Shown: in pieces, positions 27,091-35,838 of the stretch | Layout of the letters: each line of letters starts with the position of its first letter | Numbering within the stretch: the stretch's first letter is position 1 | DNA from: Clostridiales bacterium | GTDB lineage: Bacteria; Bacillota; Clostridia; Caldicoprobacterales; UBA3941 | Assembly (NCBI GenBank): GCA_012735575.1 | Contig: JAAYGY010000037.1 | Span: forward strand, 1 to 62,264 | Reading direction: 5' to 3' | DNA: 62,264 bases | Notes under the pieces: model-generated | The model's input: the letters and a program-made list of their open reading frames with translations, nothing else | Databases searched by the model: none | Told to the model about the DNA's origin: nothing | Position numbers and translations under genes: made by a program

Positions 27091-29718
27091 TTACTTGCCC
27101 TGTTTAATTGCTGCCTGGGCAGCTGCCAGTCTTGCAATTGGTACACGGAAGGGTGAGCAAGATACATAGTCTAGTCCAAGTAGGTTGCAGAACTCTACTG
27201 AGCTAGGATCTCCACCATGCTCTCCGCATATTCCTAATTTAATTTCAGGACGAGCTGATCTACCAAGCTCAACGGCCATCTTCATCAATCTACCGACACC
27301 CTTTTGATCCACACGTGCAAATGGATCGCTCTCGAAGATTTGTTTCTCATAGTAGTCATCCAAGAACTTAGCAACATCATCTCTGGAGAAACCAAAGGTC
27401 ATCTGAGTCAAGTCATTGGTACCAAAGGAGAAGAACTCTGCTTCCTTAGCAATTTCGTCTGCAAGGAGAGTTGCTCTAGGTACTTCAATCATAGTTCCTA
27501 CTTCATAAGAAACCTTTACTCCCTTTTCTTCCATCACGGCTTCAGCTGTCTTTACTACTACGTCTTTAACGTATCTTAACTCTTTAACATCTCCTACTAG
27601 AGGAATCATGATTTCTGGGAGGATATTATATCCTTTTTCCTCTCTTACTTCAACTGCAGCTTCGATTATAGCTCTGGTCTGCATTTCTGCAATTTCAGGG
27701 TAGGTTACAGCCAATCGGCAACCACGATGACCTAGCATTGGGTTTAACTCCTGAAGATCGACTATAGTAGCCTTTAGCTCTTCAAAGGTTAATCCCATAT
27801 CCAAAGCCAATGCTCTAATATCGCTATCTGAATGAGGTAAGAACTCATGTAGTGGTGGATCCAGTAGACGTATTGTAACAGGCCTATCACCCATTACTTC
27901 GTATATGGCTTTGAAATCACCTTTTTGCATAGGTAGCAGCTTTGCAAGAGCTTTTCTTCTTTCCTCTTCATTTCTGGCAACAATCATTTCACGCATTGCA
28001 GGGATTCTATCTTCTTCGAAGAACATATGCTCTGTACGGCATAGTCCAATTCCCTGTGCACCAAACTCTAACGCCTGTTTAGCGTCTCTGGGTGTATCAG
28101 CGTTGGTACGAATATTTAGTCTTCTGAATTCATCTGCCCACTCCATTAGGATAGCAAAATCACCGCTTACTTCTGGCGCCTGAGTGGGTAACTCTTCACC
28201 ATATACATATCCGGTGGATCCGTCTAGAGAGATATAATCTCCTTCTTTAAAGACCTTGTCGCCAATTGTTAAGGTCCTGCTAGCTTCATCGATCTGGGCT
28301 TCTCCACATCCAGCTACACAGCAGGTTCCAATTCCTCTTGCAACAACAGCAGCGTGAGAAGTCATTCCACCTCTTGAGGTTAGTATACCTTCAGCAGCAT
28401 ACATTCCTTCAATATCCTCAGGTGAGGTTTCTTGACGAACTAAGATAATCTTCTCTCCATTTTTAGCTGCTTCAGCTGCTGCTTCAGCTGTAAAATAAAT
28501 ATGTCCTGTTGCAGCACCTGGGGATGCTGGAAGTCCTTTTGCAATAGGTTTAGCAGCCTTTAATGCGTTAGGCTCGAAAGCAGGATGTAGTAATGCATCT
28601 AGCTGCTTAGGATCAATCTGGAGCAGTGCTTCTTCCTTAGTGATCAATCCTTCATTTACCAGATCAACCGCGATTTTTAAAGCAGCAGTAGCTGTTCTCT
28701 TACCATTTCTGGTTTGCAGCATGTACAGCTTACCCTTCTCAATGGTAAACTCCATATCCTGCATGTCTTTATAGTGTTTTTCTAGTTTTTCAGCAATCTC
28801 AACAAACTGGTTATAAATTTCAGGCATAACCTCTTCCAGTTTGTCAATAGGCTCTGGTGTTCGAATACCGGCAACTACGTCTTCACCCTGAGCATTTATC
28901 AAATATTCGCCATAGAGTTTGTTTTCTCCTGTAGAAGGATTTCTTGTAAAAGCAACACCGGTACCACAATCCTCACCCATATTACCAAATACCATAGCCT
29001 GTACGTTTACAGCTGTTCCCCAATCGCTGGGAATATCGTTCATTCTTCTGTAAACAATAGCTCTTGGATTGTTCCAGGAACTAAATACAGCCTCTACAGC
29101 TGCCAAAAGCTGGGCCTTTGGATCCTGTGGAAAATCTTCTCCCTGAATGGATTTATAAAGATCCTTAAAGCGCTTGACCATTTCTTTAAGGTTTTCAGCA
29201 GTTAATTCTGAATCGTCAGTTATACCGTTTTTAGCTTTAATATCATCCATAATCTCATCAAAATGAGATTTATCGATTCCCATTACAACATCAGAAAACA
29301 TCTGGATAAATCGTCTATAGCTGTCGTAAGCAAATCTTTCATTATTTGTTAGTTTTGCTAGGCCTTCTACCGTTTCATCGTTCAAGCCAAGGTTTAGAAC
29401 AGTATCCATCATACCAGGCATTGATGCTCTAGCACCTGATCTTACAGATACCAAAAATGGATTATTTACATCACCAAACTTTTTGCCCGCGATTTCTTCC
29501 AGCTTTGCCATTGCTTCATGAATCTGATCAACGATTTCCGGCGCAATTGTTTCACCATCTTCATAGTACCTTGTGCATGCTTCGGTTGTAACAGTAAAAC
29601 CTTGAGGTACTGGTAAACCAAGGTTAGTCATTTCAGCTAGGTTTGCACCTTTACCACCTAGCAAATTTCTCATTGTAGCGTCACCTTCGCTAAAAAGGTA
29701 TACGTACTTTTTGGACAT
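27091..29718 (-). CDS. ppdK: Pyruvate, phosphate dikinase
   Basis: PPDK interconverts pyruvate, ATP and phosphate with PEP, AMP and pyrophosphate. In fermentative clostridia it usually serves PEP or ATP/PPi metabolism. The 875 residues comprise an N-terminal ATP-grasp domain (LLGGKGANLAEMTNLGLPVPQGF; SVRSGARASMPGMMDTVLNLG), the phosphohistidine domain with the catalytic histidine in GGMTSHAAVVARGIG, and the C-terminal TIM barrel with EVGTMIEVPRA and GTNDLTQMTFGFSRDD. It is complete and is a single transcription unit with promoter and terminator. Confidence 0.98.
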   Translation of the reverse strand: MSKKYVYLFSEGDATMRNLLGGKGANLAEMTNLGLPVPQGFTVTTEACTRYYEDGETIAPEIVDQIHEAMAKLEEIAGKKFGDVNNPFLVSVRSGARASMPGMMDTVLNLGLNDETVEGLAKLTNNERFAYDSYRRFIQMFSDVVMGIDKSHFDEIMDDIKAKNGITDDSELTAENLKEMVKRFKDLYKSIQGEDFPQDPKAQLLAAVEAVFSSWNNPRAIVYRRMNDIPSDWGTAVNVQAMVFGNMGEDCGTGVAFTRNPSTGENKLYGEYLINAQGEDVVAGIRTPEPIDKLEEVMPEIYNQFVEIAEKLEKHYKDMQDMEFTIEKGKLYMLQTRNGKRTATAALKIAVDLVNEGLITKEEALLQIDPKQLDALLHPAFEPNALKAAKPIAKGLPASPGAATGHIYFTAEAAAEAAKNGEKIILVRQETSPEDIEGMYAAEGILTSRGGMTSHAAVVARGIGTCCVAGCGEAQIDEASRTLTIGDKVFKEGDYISLDGSTGYVYGEELPTQAPEVSGDFAILMEWADEFRRLNIRTNADTPRDAKQALEFGAQGIGLCRTEHMFFEEDRIPAMREMIVARNEEERRKALAKLLPMQKGDFKAIYEVMGDRPVTIRLLDPPLHEFLPHSDSDIRALALDMGLTFEELKATIVDLQELNPMLGHRGCRLAVTYPEIAEMQTRAIIEAAVEVREEKGYNILPEIMIPLVGDVKELRYVKDVVVKTAEAVMEEKGVKVSYEVGTMIEVPRATLLADEIAKEAEFFSFGTNDLTQMTFGFSRDDVAKFLDDYYEKQIFESDPFARVDQKGVGRLMKMAVELGRSARPEIKLGICGEHGGDPSSVEFCNLLGLDYVSCSPFRVPIARLAAAQAAIKQGK

Positions 29719-29816
29719 ATATCTTTCCTCCTTAGTATGTATTTGGGTTAGGTATTATTTAAAATGAAAATAGAAATTAACTATTTCCATCTGTGACTAA
29801 ATTTAATTGCCTTATT

Positions 29817-29845
29817 ATCTTATACAATTTTCGCCTTTTGGTCAA
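29817..29845 (-). promoter_or_regulatory. Probable sigma-A promoter of ppdK
   Basis: TTGACC (29845-29840) and TAAGAT (29822-29817) are 17 bases apart on the minus strand, between the recO stop and ppdK. Confidence 0.55.
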
Positions 29846-29867
29846 TAGATTTCCATCTTTTTTTAAC

Positions 29868-30635
29868 TCAAGGTCCTTTTATGTGGTCAAATTCCTGGAT
29901 AAATTGTCGAGTTTTGAGCTTTTTTTCCATTCGTTCTATGATATAAGCCTCTAATATCCTATCCAACTCCTTACTTGTGGAAGTAGGGATCTTGAGAATA
30001 TTTAGCCTTTTAAAATCCATATTTAAGATATATTCTATTGTCTTAATGGTTCCCATTTGAATATTATATCCTGTTTCCCCCATATTATGACATGAACCAC
30101 ATATTAATCCGCCCTGCCTTACATCAAAATAATAAGATTTATTCTTTGTCCCACAGATCATACATCTATCTAGTATAGGCCGGTAGCCTAGATGATCCAT
30201 AAGCTTTATTTCAAATGCATGAGTTATATCCTTTGGATTTAGATCGGAATAACATAAATAGGACAGGGTCTGTAATAACAAATAAAAGAGGTGGTTATCT
30301 TCTTGTCCTGGGCTTGCCACCTCTTCAGTTAACTCAAGTATATAACTGGAATAACTTAGCTTTTCCAAATCATTTCGAATATCATAAAAGGAATCATTGA
30401 CACTTGCCTGGGTCATAACGTGGAAATCATCTTTTTTATAAAGTACATAGTCGCCATAGCAGAATAACTCAGTAGCTGATAGAAAACGACTATTAGGCTT
30501 TCTGCATCCCCTGGCCATCACCGAAATCTTGCCTAAAGTAGGTGACAGGAGTGTAACCATGCGATCGGCTTCCCTAAAATTAGTGTAACGCAGCACCACT
30601 CCCTGGGTGGGCAGATGTCTTATAACCTTTTTCAT
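29868..30635 (-). CDS. recO: DNA repair protein RecO
   Basis: RecO loads RecA by displacing SSB at gaps, together with RecR. The roughly 255 residues show the N-terminal OB fold (TQGVVLRYTNFREADRMVTLLSP with GKISVMARGCRKPNSRF) and a helical C-terminal domain. The four-cysteine zinc site is also present (CMICGTKNKSYYF, then LICGSC). The ATG at 30635 is preferred since AGAGGG lies six bases upstream; the ATG at 30653 has its purine run only one base away. The 5' end overlaps the yqzL coding region. Confidence 0.93.
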   Translation of the reverse strand: MKKVIRHLPTQGVVLRYTNFREADRMVTLLSPTLGKISVMARGCRKPNSRFLSATELFCYGDYVLYKKDDFHVMTQASVNDSFYDIRNDLEKLSYSSYILELTEEVASPGQEDNHLFYLLLQTLSYLCYSDLNPKDITHAFEIKLMDHLGYRPILDRCMICGTKNKSYYFDVRQGGLICGSCHNMGETGYNIQMGTIKTIEYILNMDFKRLNILKIPTSTSKELDRILEAYIIERMEKKLKTRQFIQEFDHIKGP

Positions 30636-30732
30636 TTCTTTCCCTCTCCCCATACCTCTCTATCTCTTTATATAATAAATAACTTGTTACTGATCCAGTT
30701 TTTTTAAAAACATTCCAGACTAGGTCCTTCAT
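30580..30732 (-). CDS. yqzL: YqzL-like small protein (50 aa)
   Basis: A 50-residue frame starts with ATG at 30732, behind a strong GGGGAGG at eight bases, and ends with TAA at 30580. The N-terminus MKDLVWNVFKKTGSVTSYLL followed by YKEIE matches the short YqzL family that in Firmicutes lies between era and recO. The C-terminal half is basic and polar and diverges from the Bacillus form. It overlaps the first 56 bases of recO in another frame, so translation of the two is probably coupled. The function is unknown. Confidence 0.85.
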   Translation of the reverse strand: MKDLVWNVFKKTGSVTSYLLYKEIERYGERERNEKGYKTSAHPGSGAALH

Positions 30733-30862
30733 CTTTAATGCCTCCCCTTTTACCCTTATAGCACGAAAATTTTACCCACGTTATTATTATCATTTCCACC
30801 ATATATCTGCTATATTCAATGTAAAATAATCCGTAAACGACAAATAACGACATTAAATTTTA

Positions 30863-31762
30863 TCATCTATCATCATAGCCCAGGTTTCTTAAAGCTGTTA
30901 TATTATTTCTCCAATCCTCAGTAATCTTCACCCAAAGCTCGATGTATACCTGAGTCCCCAATAGATGTTCTATATCCCTTCGTGCTTTTTGGCCTATCTG
31001 CTTTAGCATTTGACCTCTTTTCCCAATAACTATACCTTTATGGGACTTTTTCTCTACATAGATTGTGGCAAAAATATCAATTAAATCCTGATCTTCCCTT
31101 TCTCTAATACTAGTTATTTCCACACCAATTCCATGGGGTATTTCTTCCCGTAAAAGTTCTAAAGCTTTCTCCCTGATAAGCTCAGCAATTATTACTCGCT
31201 CCGGTTGATCAGTAATCATATCATCGGGGTAATATTTAGGACCTTCGTCTAGATGTTCTAGGATTTTGCTTTCCAGTTGATCCAGATTGACTCCTAGAAG
31301 AGCTGACACTGCTACAAAATCATCTATCTTGTATTCTCTTTTAAATTCTTCTATTCGCTTGGATAATTCCTGGGAAGATAATTTATCTGCTTTGTTTAAA
31401 GCTACTATAATCGGTGTTTGGACTTCTTTTAGCATTTCTATAATTTTTTTATCTCCAACCCCAATACCATCAGCAATATCCAACACTAAAACTATAACAT
31501 CAACCTCATCTAGAGTACTGGTAGCGGTTTTTACCATATATTCACCCAGCTTATTCCTGGCTTTATGAATACCAGGAGTATCGATAAAAACAATTTGATA
31601 AGTTTCCCTAGTTAAAACACATTGGATTCGGTTTCTAGTAGTTTGAGGCTTGTCTGAAACAATGACTACCTTATCACCGATCATAGTATTAAGTAAGGTA
31701 GACTTGCCCACATTGGAGCGCCCTATAATAGCAACAAAACCTGATTTAAATTTTTGATCCAT
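30863..31762 (-). CDS. era: GTPase Era
   Basis: Era binds the 3' end of 16S rRNA and times 30S maturation. The 299 residues show G1 GRSNVGKST, G3 DTPGIHK and G4 NKAD in the GTPase domain, followed by a C-terminal KH domain (IVIGKRGQMLKQIGQKARRDIE). The ATG at 31762 is five bases from AGGTG. It follows cdd and ybeY, the conserved Firmicutes order; YbeY and Era act in the same rRNA maturation step. Confidence 0.97.
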   Translation of the reverse strand: MDQKFKSGFVAIIGRSNVGKSTLLNTMIGDKVVIVSDKPQTTRNRIQCVLTRETYQIVFIDTPGIHKARNKLGEYMVKTATSTLDEVDVIVLVLDIADGIGVGDKKIIEMLKEVQTPIIVALNKADKLSSQELSKRIEEFKREYKIDDFVAVSALLGVNLDQLESKILEHLDEGPKYYPDDMITDQPERVIIAELIREKALELLREEIPHGIGVEITSIREREDQDLIDIFATIYVEKKSHKGIVIGKRGQMLKQIGQKARRDIEHLLGTQVYIELWVKITEDWRNNITALRNLGYDDR

Positions 31763-31802
31763 CACATCACCTTTATCATCTATATTTTAATCGGATGATC
31801 AC

Positions 31803-32198
31803 TTACAAAACTTGATTCGCATCAAAATTATCAAATGCAAAGGGAATTAGTTCCTCTAATCTATACTCTTTATAGTGGCCACTGCAGTTCCCTACAATAA
31901 CTATAGGTATTTTGAATTCTACCATAACCTGACGGCATATACCACAAGGGAAAGTAAAGTCCTGAGAATCTGAAACCACTGCAATAGCTTTAAAATCTTT
32001 TTGGCCTTGTGAAACAGCTTTAAATATGGCAACCCTTTCTGCACAACAGGTAGCTCCAAAGCTAATATTCTCAATGTTACAACCTCTAGTTATATTATGG
32101 TCTACATCAAGTAGTGCTGCACCAACTCTGAAGTGGGAGTAAGGTGCATAAGCATTATTTTTCGCTTTTAATGCTTCTTCTATCAGTTTATTATACAT
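31803..32198 (-). CDS. cdd: Cytidine deaminase
   Basis: This 131-residue enzyme deaminates cytidine and deoxycytidine to uridine forms for pyrimidine salvage. The zinc and catalytic residues are clear: CCAERVAIFKAV (Cys and the proton-shuttling Glu) and PCGICRQVM (two Cys). YAPYSHFRVGAALL is the substrate loop. The length is that of the tetrameric, single-domain family. It lies between dgkA and era, as in Bacillus. Confidence 0.97.
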   Translation of the reverse strand: MYNKLIEEALKAKNNAYAPYSHFRVGAALLDVDHNITRGCNIENISFGATCCAERVAIFKAVSQGQKDFKAIAVVSDSQDFTFPCGICRQVMVEFKIPIVIVGNCSGHYKEYRLEELIPFAFDNFDANQVL

Positions 32199-32236
32199 AT
32201 TTTATCTTCCATTTCCATAATTTTATTCCTGGAACT

Positions 32237-32938
32237 TTAAAATTTTGCTAGCTGAAAAGCCAGGATAGTCAGTATAATGCCTAATATCGCGCCTACGATT
32301 ATCTCTCCCATAGAATGAATGCCCGCCTCATAGCGGCTTTGAAGCACCATAAGAGCCATAAATATACTTAGTGTGGATATCAGAGCATTGCCGCTTATTA
32401 AAGTTATACAGGTGAACAGTGAAAAGGCTAACGCACTATGTCCGCTAGGCATACCTCCCCTTAAAAAAGTACCTGTACGATTTATGTTTTTGGCAATTAC
32501 AACTGCTATTGCTACTATAAATAAACTGGCGGTTGTAACATGAACCGGTATAGTTTTAATTTGGCTTATTAAGGACAAAGAGAGCTTGTCTATCTTGTCA
32601 TAAAACAATATATAACCTATTGCCAGTGCATTAATTGCAGTTATCAGTACCGCACCGGCTGCTACATTCTTAGCTTTTTTGGCTAAAGGATGGTACTCAG
32701 TTTTAATCATATCTATTACGGTTTCTATAGCAGTATTGATCATTTCTGCTGCAATCACTAATGTCATAGCTATAAATAGCAGGATGAATTCTATTCTAGA
32801 TAAGTTGTAAAATATAGCTGCAAGCAAAACCAGAAGGGCGATTATAAGATGGATCTTCATATTCCGTTCTGATCTAAAGGTCTGGATCAATCCATCTATA
32901 GCATCATTAAAACTATCTATCAGATTTCTGTTTTTCAA
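32237..32938 (-). CDS. dgkA: Diacylglycerol/undecaprenol kinase fused to a PAP2 phosphatase domain
   Basis: The first ~120 residues are a Gram-positive DgkA: the FRSERNMKIH stretch, three membrane helices and the active-site region AAEMINTAIETVID. In Bacillus this protein phosphorylates undecaprenol. Residues ~125-233 form a PAP2-type phosphatase with LRGGMPSGHSALAF and RYEAGIHSMGEIIVG, that is, the SGH and SRxxxxxH-type motifs. One polypeptide thus joins a lipid kinase with a lipid phosphatase, probably for recycling undecaprenyl carriers. The neighbours are the usual ybeY and cdd. Such fusions occur in some clostridia; the pairing of activities is inference. Confidence 0.92.
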   Translation of the reverse strand: MKNRNLIDSFNDAIDGLIQTFRSERNMKIHLIIALLVLLAAIFYNLSRIEFILLFIAMTLVIAAEMINTAIETVIDMIKTEYHPLAKKAKNVAAGAVLITAINALAIGYILFYDKIDKLSLSLISQIKTIPVHVTTASLFIVAIAVVIAKNINRTGTFLRGGMPSGHSALAFSLFTCITLISGNALISTLSIFMALMVLQSRYEAGIHSMGEIIVGAILGIILTILAFQLAKF

Positions 32939-32969
32939 TAAATTTCACCCTTCCGAAGTGACCTTTGTA

Positions 32970-33488
32970 TTAATATCTGGTTAGGTTCAAAGCCTCCAAA
33001 ACAGTTTCTTCCCTACTCCGCATTAAATCTCTGTCATTTTTTTCTATATGATCATAACCTAAAAGATGCAGCATACCATGGACGATTAAAAATCCCAGCT
33101 CTCTTTCAAAACTGTGACCGTATTCCTCAGCCTGTTCTTTAACTCTTTCCATGGATACTATTATATCTCCTAAAATAATCGCTCCTGTATCAGGATCTGT
33201 ATCGTTTATAAATAGTTGTACATCTATATCTTTTTGTCCAGCCTTTAAATTAAGCATAGGGAAAGATAGCACATCTGTGGCATCATCTATACCCCTATAC
33301 TCCAGGTTAATTTCTTTAATATAATGGTTGTCCACCAGAGTTATATCTACTAATGCTTTTAGGTGGAATTCTTCCATATCTAGCACTTTTTTGACACAGT
33401 CGTAAATTAGCTTTTCTGTTTCCCGGGTTATATTTATCCTGTCCTGCCTGTTATCAATTTCTATAATAACATCCTTATCAATCTTCAT
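32970..33488 (-). CDS. ybeY: Endoribonuclease YbeY (rRNA maturation factor)
   Basis: YbeY is a zinc-dependent RNase in 16S rRNA maturation and ribosome quality control. The family metal motif HGMLHLLGYDH (H-x3-H-x5-H) is present near residue 137, with DVLSFPM and GDIIVSMERVKEQA before it. The ATG at 33488 is used (172 aa) because AAGGAG lies at the right distance; a longer frame to 33560 runs inside pgpH without a binding site. It overlaps the end of pgpH by 11 bases, so the genes are coupled. Confidence 0.94.
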   Translation of the reverse strand: MKIDKDVIIEIDNRQDRINITRETEKLIYDCVKKVLDMEEFHLKALVDITLVDNHYIKEINLEYRGIDDATDVLSFPMLNLKAGQKDIDVQLFINDTDPDTGAIILGDIIVSMERVKEQAEEYGHSFERELGFLIVHGMLHLLGYDHIEKNDRDLMRSREETVLEALNLTRY

Positions 33489-35775
33489 TCTTATTTTCTC
33501 CTTCTTGAGATCGTCCATTTTCCTCCGTATTAGGATACTCAATACGCTCATGAAAAACACCTGTCATAACACCGGAAAATGCATTTGCGATAGTATTTAA
33601 ATCCTTCAAAGTCAGATGACAATCATCTAGCTGTCCATCCTCCATTTTACTCTTTATAAGCTTACGTATTAGCCGTTCCACCTTTCCAGGTGTAGGATCG
33701 GGAATCGATCTAACCGCTGCCTCAACAGTGTCTGCCAGCATAACTATGGCTGTTTCCTTCTTTTTGGGCTTGGGTCCCACATATCTAAAATCATCTATAT
33801 GGATCTTATCACCATTATTCATTTCCTTAGCCTTATGATAAAAATAAGCTACAGCAGTAGTTCCATGATGTTGCAAAATAAAGTCTTGTATTACCTTAGG
33901 AACCCTGTATTTCTTAGCTAATTCTACGCCGTCTTTGGCATGGGATAAAATAATATGAGTACTTAGAGTAGGATTAAGCTTATCATGGGGATTTCCAGTA
34001 GCAATCTGATTTTCCCTAAAATAAAGAGGCCTTTTCAACTTGCCTATGTCATGATAATAGGCACCCACCCTAGCAAGTAAACCATCTGCGCCTACAGCTT
34101 CTGCAGCATTTTCAGCCAAATTGGCAACTATTATACTATGATGGTATGTTCCAGGGGCTTCCATAAGCAAACGCTTAAGAACCGGATGATTGGGATTAGA
34201 TAGTTCCATTAGCTTAATGGGCGTAACTATGCCAAATAGGTTTTCCCAAATGGGCAAGGTTCCTATTAGAAAGACTCCCGCTAACAGACCACTGCCAATT
34301 CCCCAGGTGGACACTTTTAATGATGATAACCATCCACCGGAAGTCATCATCTCCAGACTAAAAATACTCATATAGTTTACACAACTAACCACTAATCCTG
34401 CCCATACCAAAGCATTTCTTTGTTCCGCCCTGTTACACAGATATATCCCCAGTATTCCTCCACTTATTCCCATTACCATAATATTTAAGTGGTTATCCAG
34501 CATTATACCTATTAAGATGGATAAAGCTATATTAATAATCCCGGCAGTTGTAGGACCTATTAAAACCGTTAAAAGCATTGCGCCTAGTGCTATAGGGATA
34601 AGATATTGGTGTAATTGGCTGACTGCTAAAGCTAATCCTAGCACCATCCAAACTATTAGGCTTATCATTAATAAATGAGAAGGATTCTCTAATATACGTT
34701 TTTCAAATGCTGCTAAATATAATATTACTATTACCTCTACTAATAAAACTATTACTCCTACACCCACTAGTATAGTAAAATCTATCATATCTTCCTTTAA
34801 TAATCCCAAATCCTGTAACATCTTATACTGTTGGATCGTTATAGGTTGACCGGCTTGAACTATATACTGTCCCTTTTTGTAGATTACCGGCTCTACACTT
34901 TGAGCAGCTCTATCTTTCTCCTCCTCAGTGGCTTGCTTGTCAAACACCATATTAGGTTTCAAAACAGAAACACCAATTGTAGTTCCTAGAATTCTTATTT
35001 CATTAGATACGGGAAGAGACATTATCTCATCTCTCAGTGTGTTTCTAGCCTCTAGTAAATTATCCTGTTTGATATGAAGTTCCAGTAGTTTGTTTAAAGT
35101 TTTTAATAACTGATCTTTTAGTAGAATCAGCTCCTCTTCGTCTGCATTTAGACAGGTTATTATTTCGTCTTTAGATAGCATAATGGGGAAATTCTCTTTT
35201 ATTTCCCCAATAAATTGATCTGTCAAAATTTCATCGGGACTTGGTTCATTTTCCTCAATTTCTTGTTCTATGGGCTGGGTGTCCTCTTGCTCCGTTGTCT
35301 GATCCTCCCTTTGCTCAGTCGATTGATTATCCTGTTCTTCTGTTAATTGTTCTTCTTGTTTTTTCTGGATTTCTTTCTTTTTTTGCAGCTCTTGTTTATA
35401 TGCCTCAAACTTGTCCTGGAGCTGCTGTCTGGCACTTTCAATTTGGTCAAAAATCTGTTCCACTTCTATAATGACACCCTCGGTTATGTGCTCATCAAAC
35501 CTGTATATATTGGATACACTTTCCCTAGCCGCTTGTCTTAGCTCCTCTGTTGCAATGGTATCCTCCACATCTCTGGTAGCGCTTATGGGATTATGAAGAA
35601 TGTCTCCAACCTTAAGGGAATACTGCTTAGGCAACATAGATGCCATGAGTATAGTAAAAATTACTATATAATTGACAATGGCTAACACTGTACCTAAAAA
35701 CTTAGGACTTTGAATAAAATTTATAAATTGTCTTAATGAGGGAGGACTGTCCTTTCTAATAGCAACCTGATTCAC
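33478..35775 (-). CDS. pgpH: 7TM-HD cyclic-di-AMP phosphodiesterase, PgpH type
   Basis: The 765-residue protein begins with one membrane helix (about 27-48), followed by an extracellular 7TMR-HDED domain (to about 330). Seven membrane helices (about 335-500) come next, then a cytosolic HD domain with YYHDIGKLKRPLYFREN and HSIIVANLAENAAE. PgpH hydrolyses c-di-AMP to pApA. An unusual EQ-rich low-complexity stretch (residues ~131-180, repeats of TEQ and ED) is inserted in the extracellular part. It lies between phoH and ybeY as in Bacillus (yqfF). Its target nucleotide would act on the KtrA-type regulator coded elsewhere in the window. Confidence 0.93.
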   Translation of the reverse strand: MNQVAIRKDSPPSLRQFINFIQSPKFLGTVLAIVNYIVIFTILMASMLPKQYSLKVGDILHNPISATRDVEDTIATEELRQAARESVSNIYRFDEHITEGVIIEVEQIFDQIESARQQLQDKFEAYKQELQKKKEIQKKQEEQLTEEQDNQSTEQREDQTTEQEDTQPIEQEIEENEPSPDEILTDQFIGEIKENFPIMLSKDEIITCLNADEEELILLKDQLLKTLNKLLELHIKQDNLLEARNTLRDEIMSLPVSNEIRILGTTIGVSVLKPNMVFDKQATEEEKDRAAQSVEPVIYKKGQYIVQAGQPITIQQYKMLQDLGLLKEDMIDFTILVGVGVIVLLVEVIVILYLAAFEKRILENPSHLLMISLIVWMVLGLALAVSQLHQYLIPIALGAMLLTVLIGPTTAGIINIALSILIGIMLDNHLNIMVMGISGGILGIYLCNRAEQRNALVWAGLVVSCVNYMSIFSLEMMTSGGWLSSLKVSTWGIGSGLLAGVFLIGTLPIWENLFGIVTPIKLMELSNPNHPVLKRLLMEAPGTYHHSIIVANLAENAAEAVGADGLLARVGAYYHDIGKLKRPLYFRENQIATGNPHDKLNPTLSTHIILSHAKDGVELAKKYRVPKVIQDFILQHHGTTAVAYFYHKAKEMNNGDKIHIDDFRYVGPKPKKKETAIVMLADTVEAAVRSIPDPTPGKVERLIRKLIKSKMEDGQLDDCHLTLKDLNTIANAFSGVMTGVFHERIEYPNTEENGRSQEGENKNED

Positions 35776-35786
35776 ATTAATCTCTC

Positions 35787-35838
35787 CTCTTATTTAGTAG
35801 AAGACCTTCTCTTATTTAGTAGAAGACCTTCTCTTATT
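35787..35838. repeat. 22-bp tandem duplication at the end of phoH
   Basis: The 22-base unit CTCTTATTTAGTAGAAGACC+TT occurs twice head to tail (35787-35808, 35809-35830) and is followed by eight bases of a third copy. The phoH stop codon lies in the second unit; the first unit forms the spacer to pgpH and still supplies its purine-rich ribosome binding site. It looks like a replication-slippage duplication. Confidence 0.9.

Noticed and set aside
35235-35388. Frameshift in pgpH at the EQ-rich stretch
   Set aside because: The frame stays open and the domains on both sides are in order, so it is an in-frame low-complexity insert.
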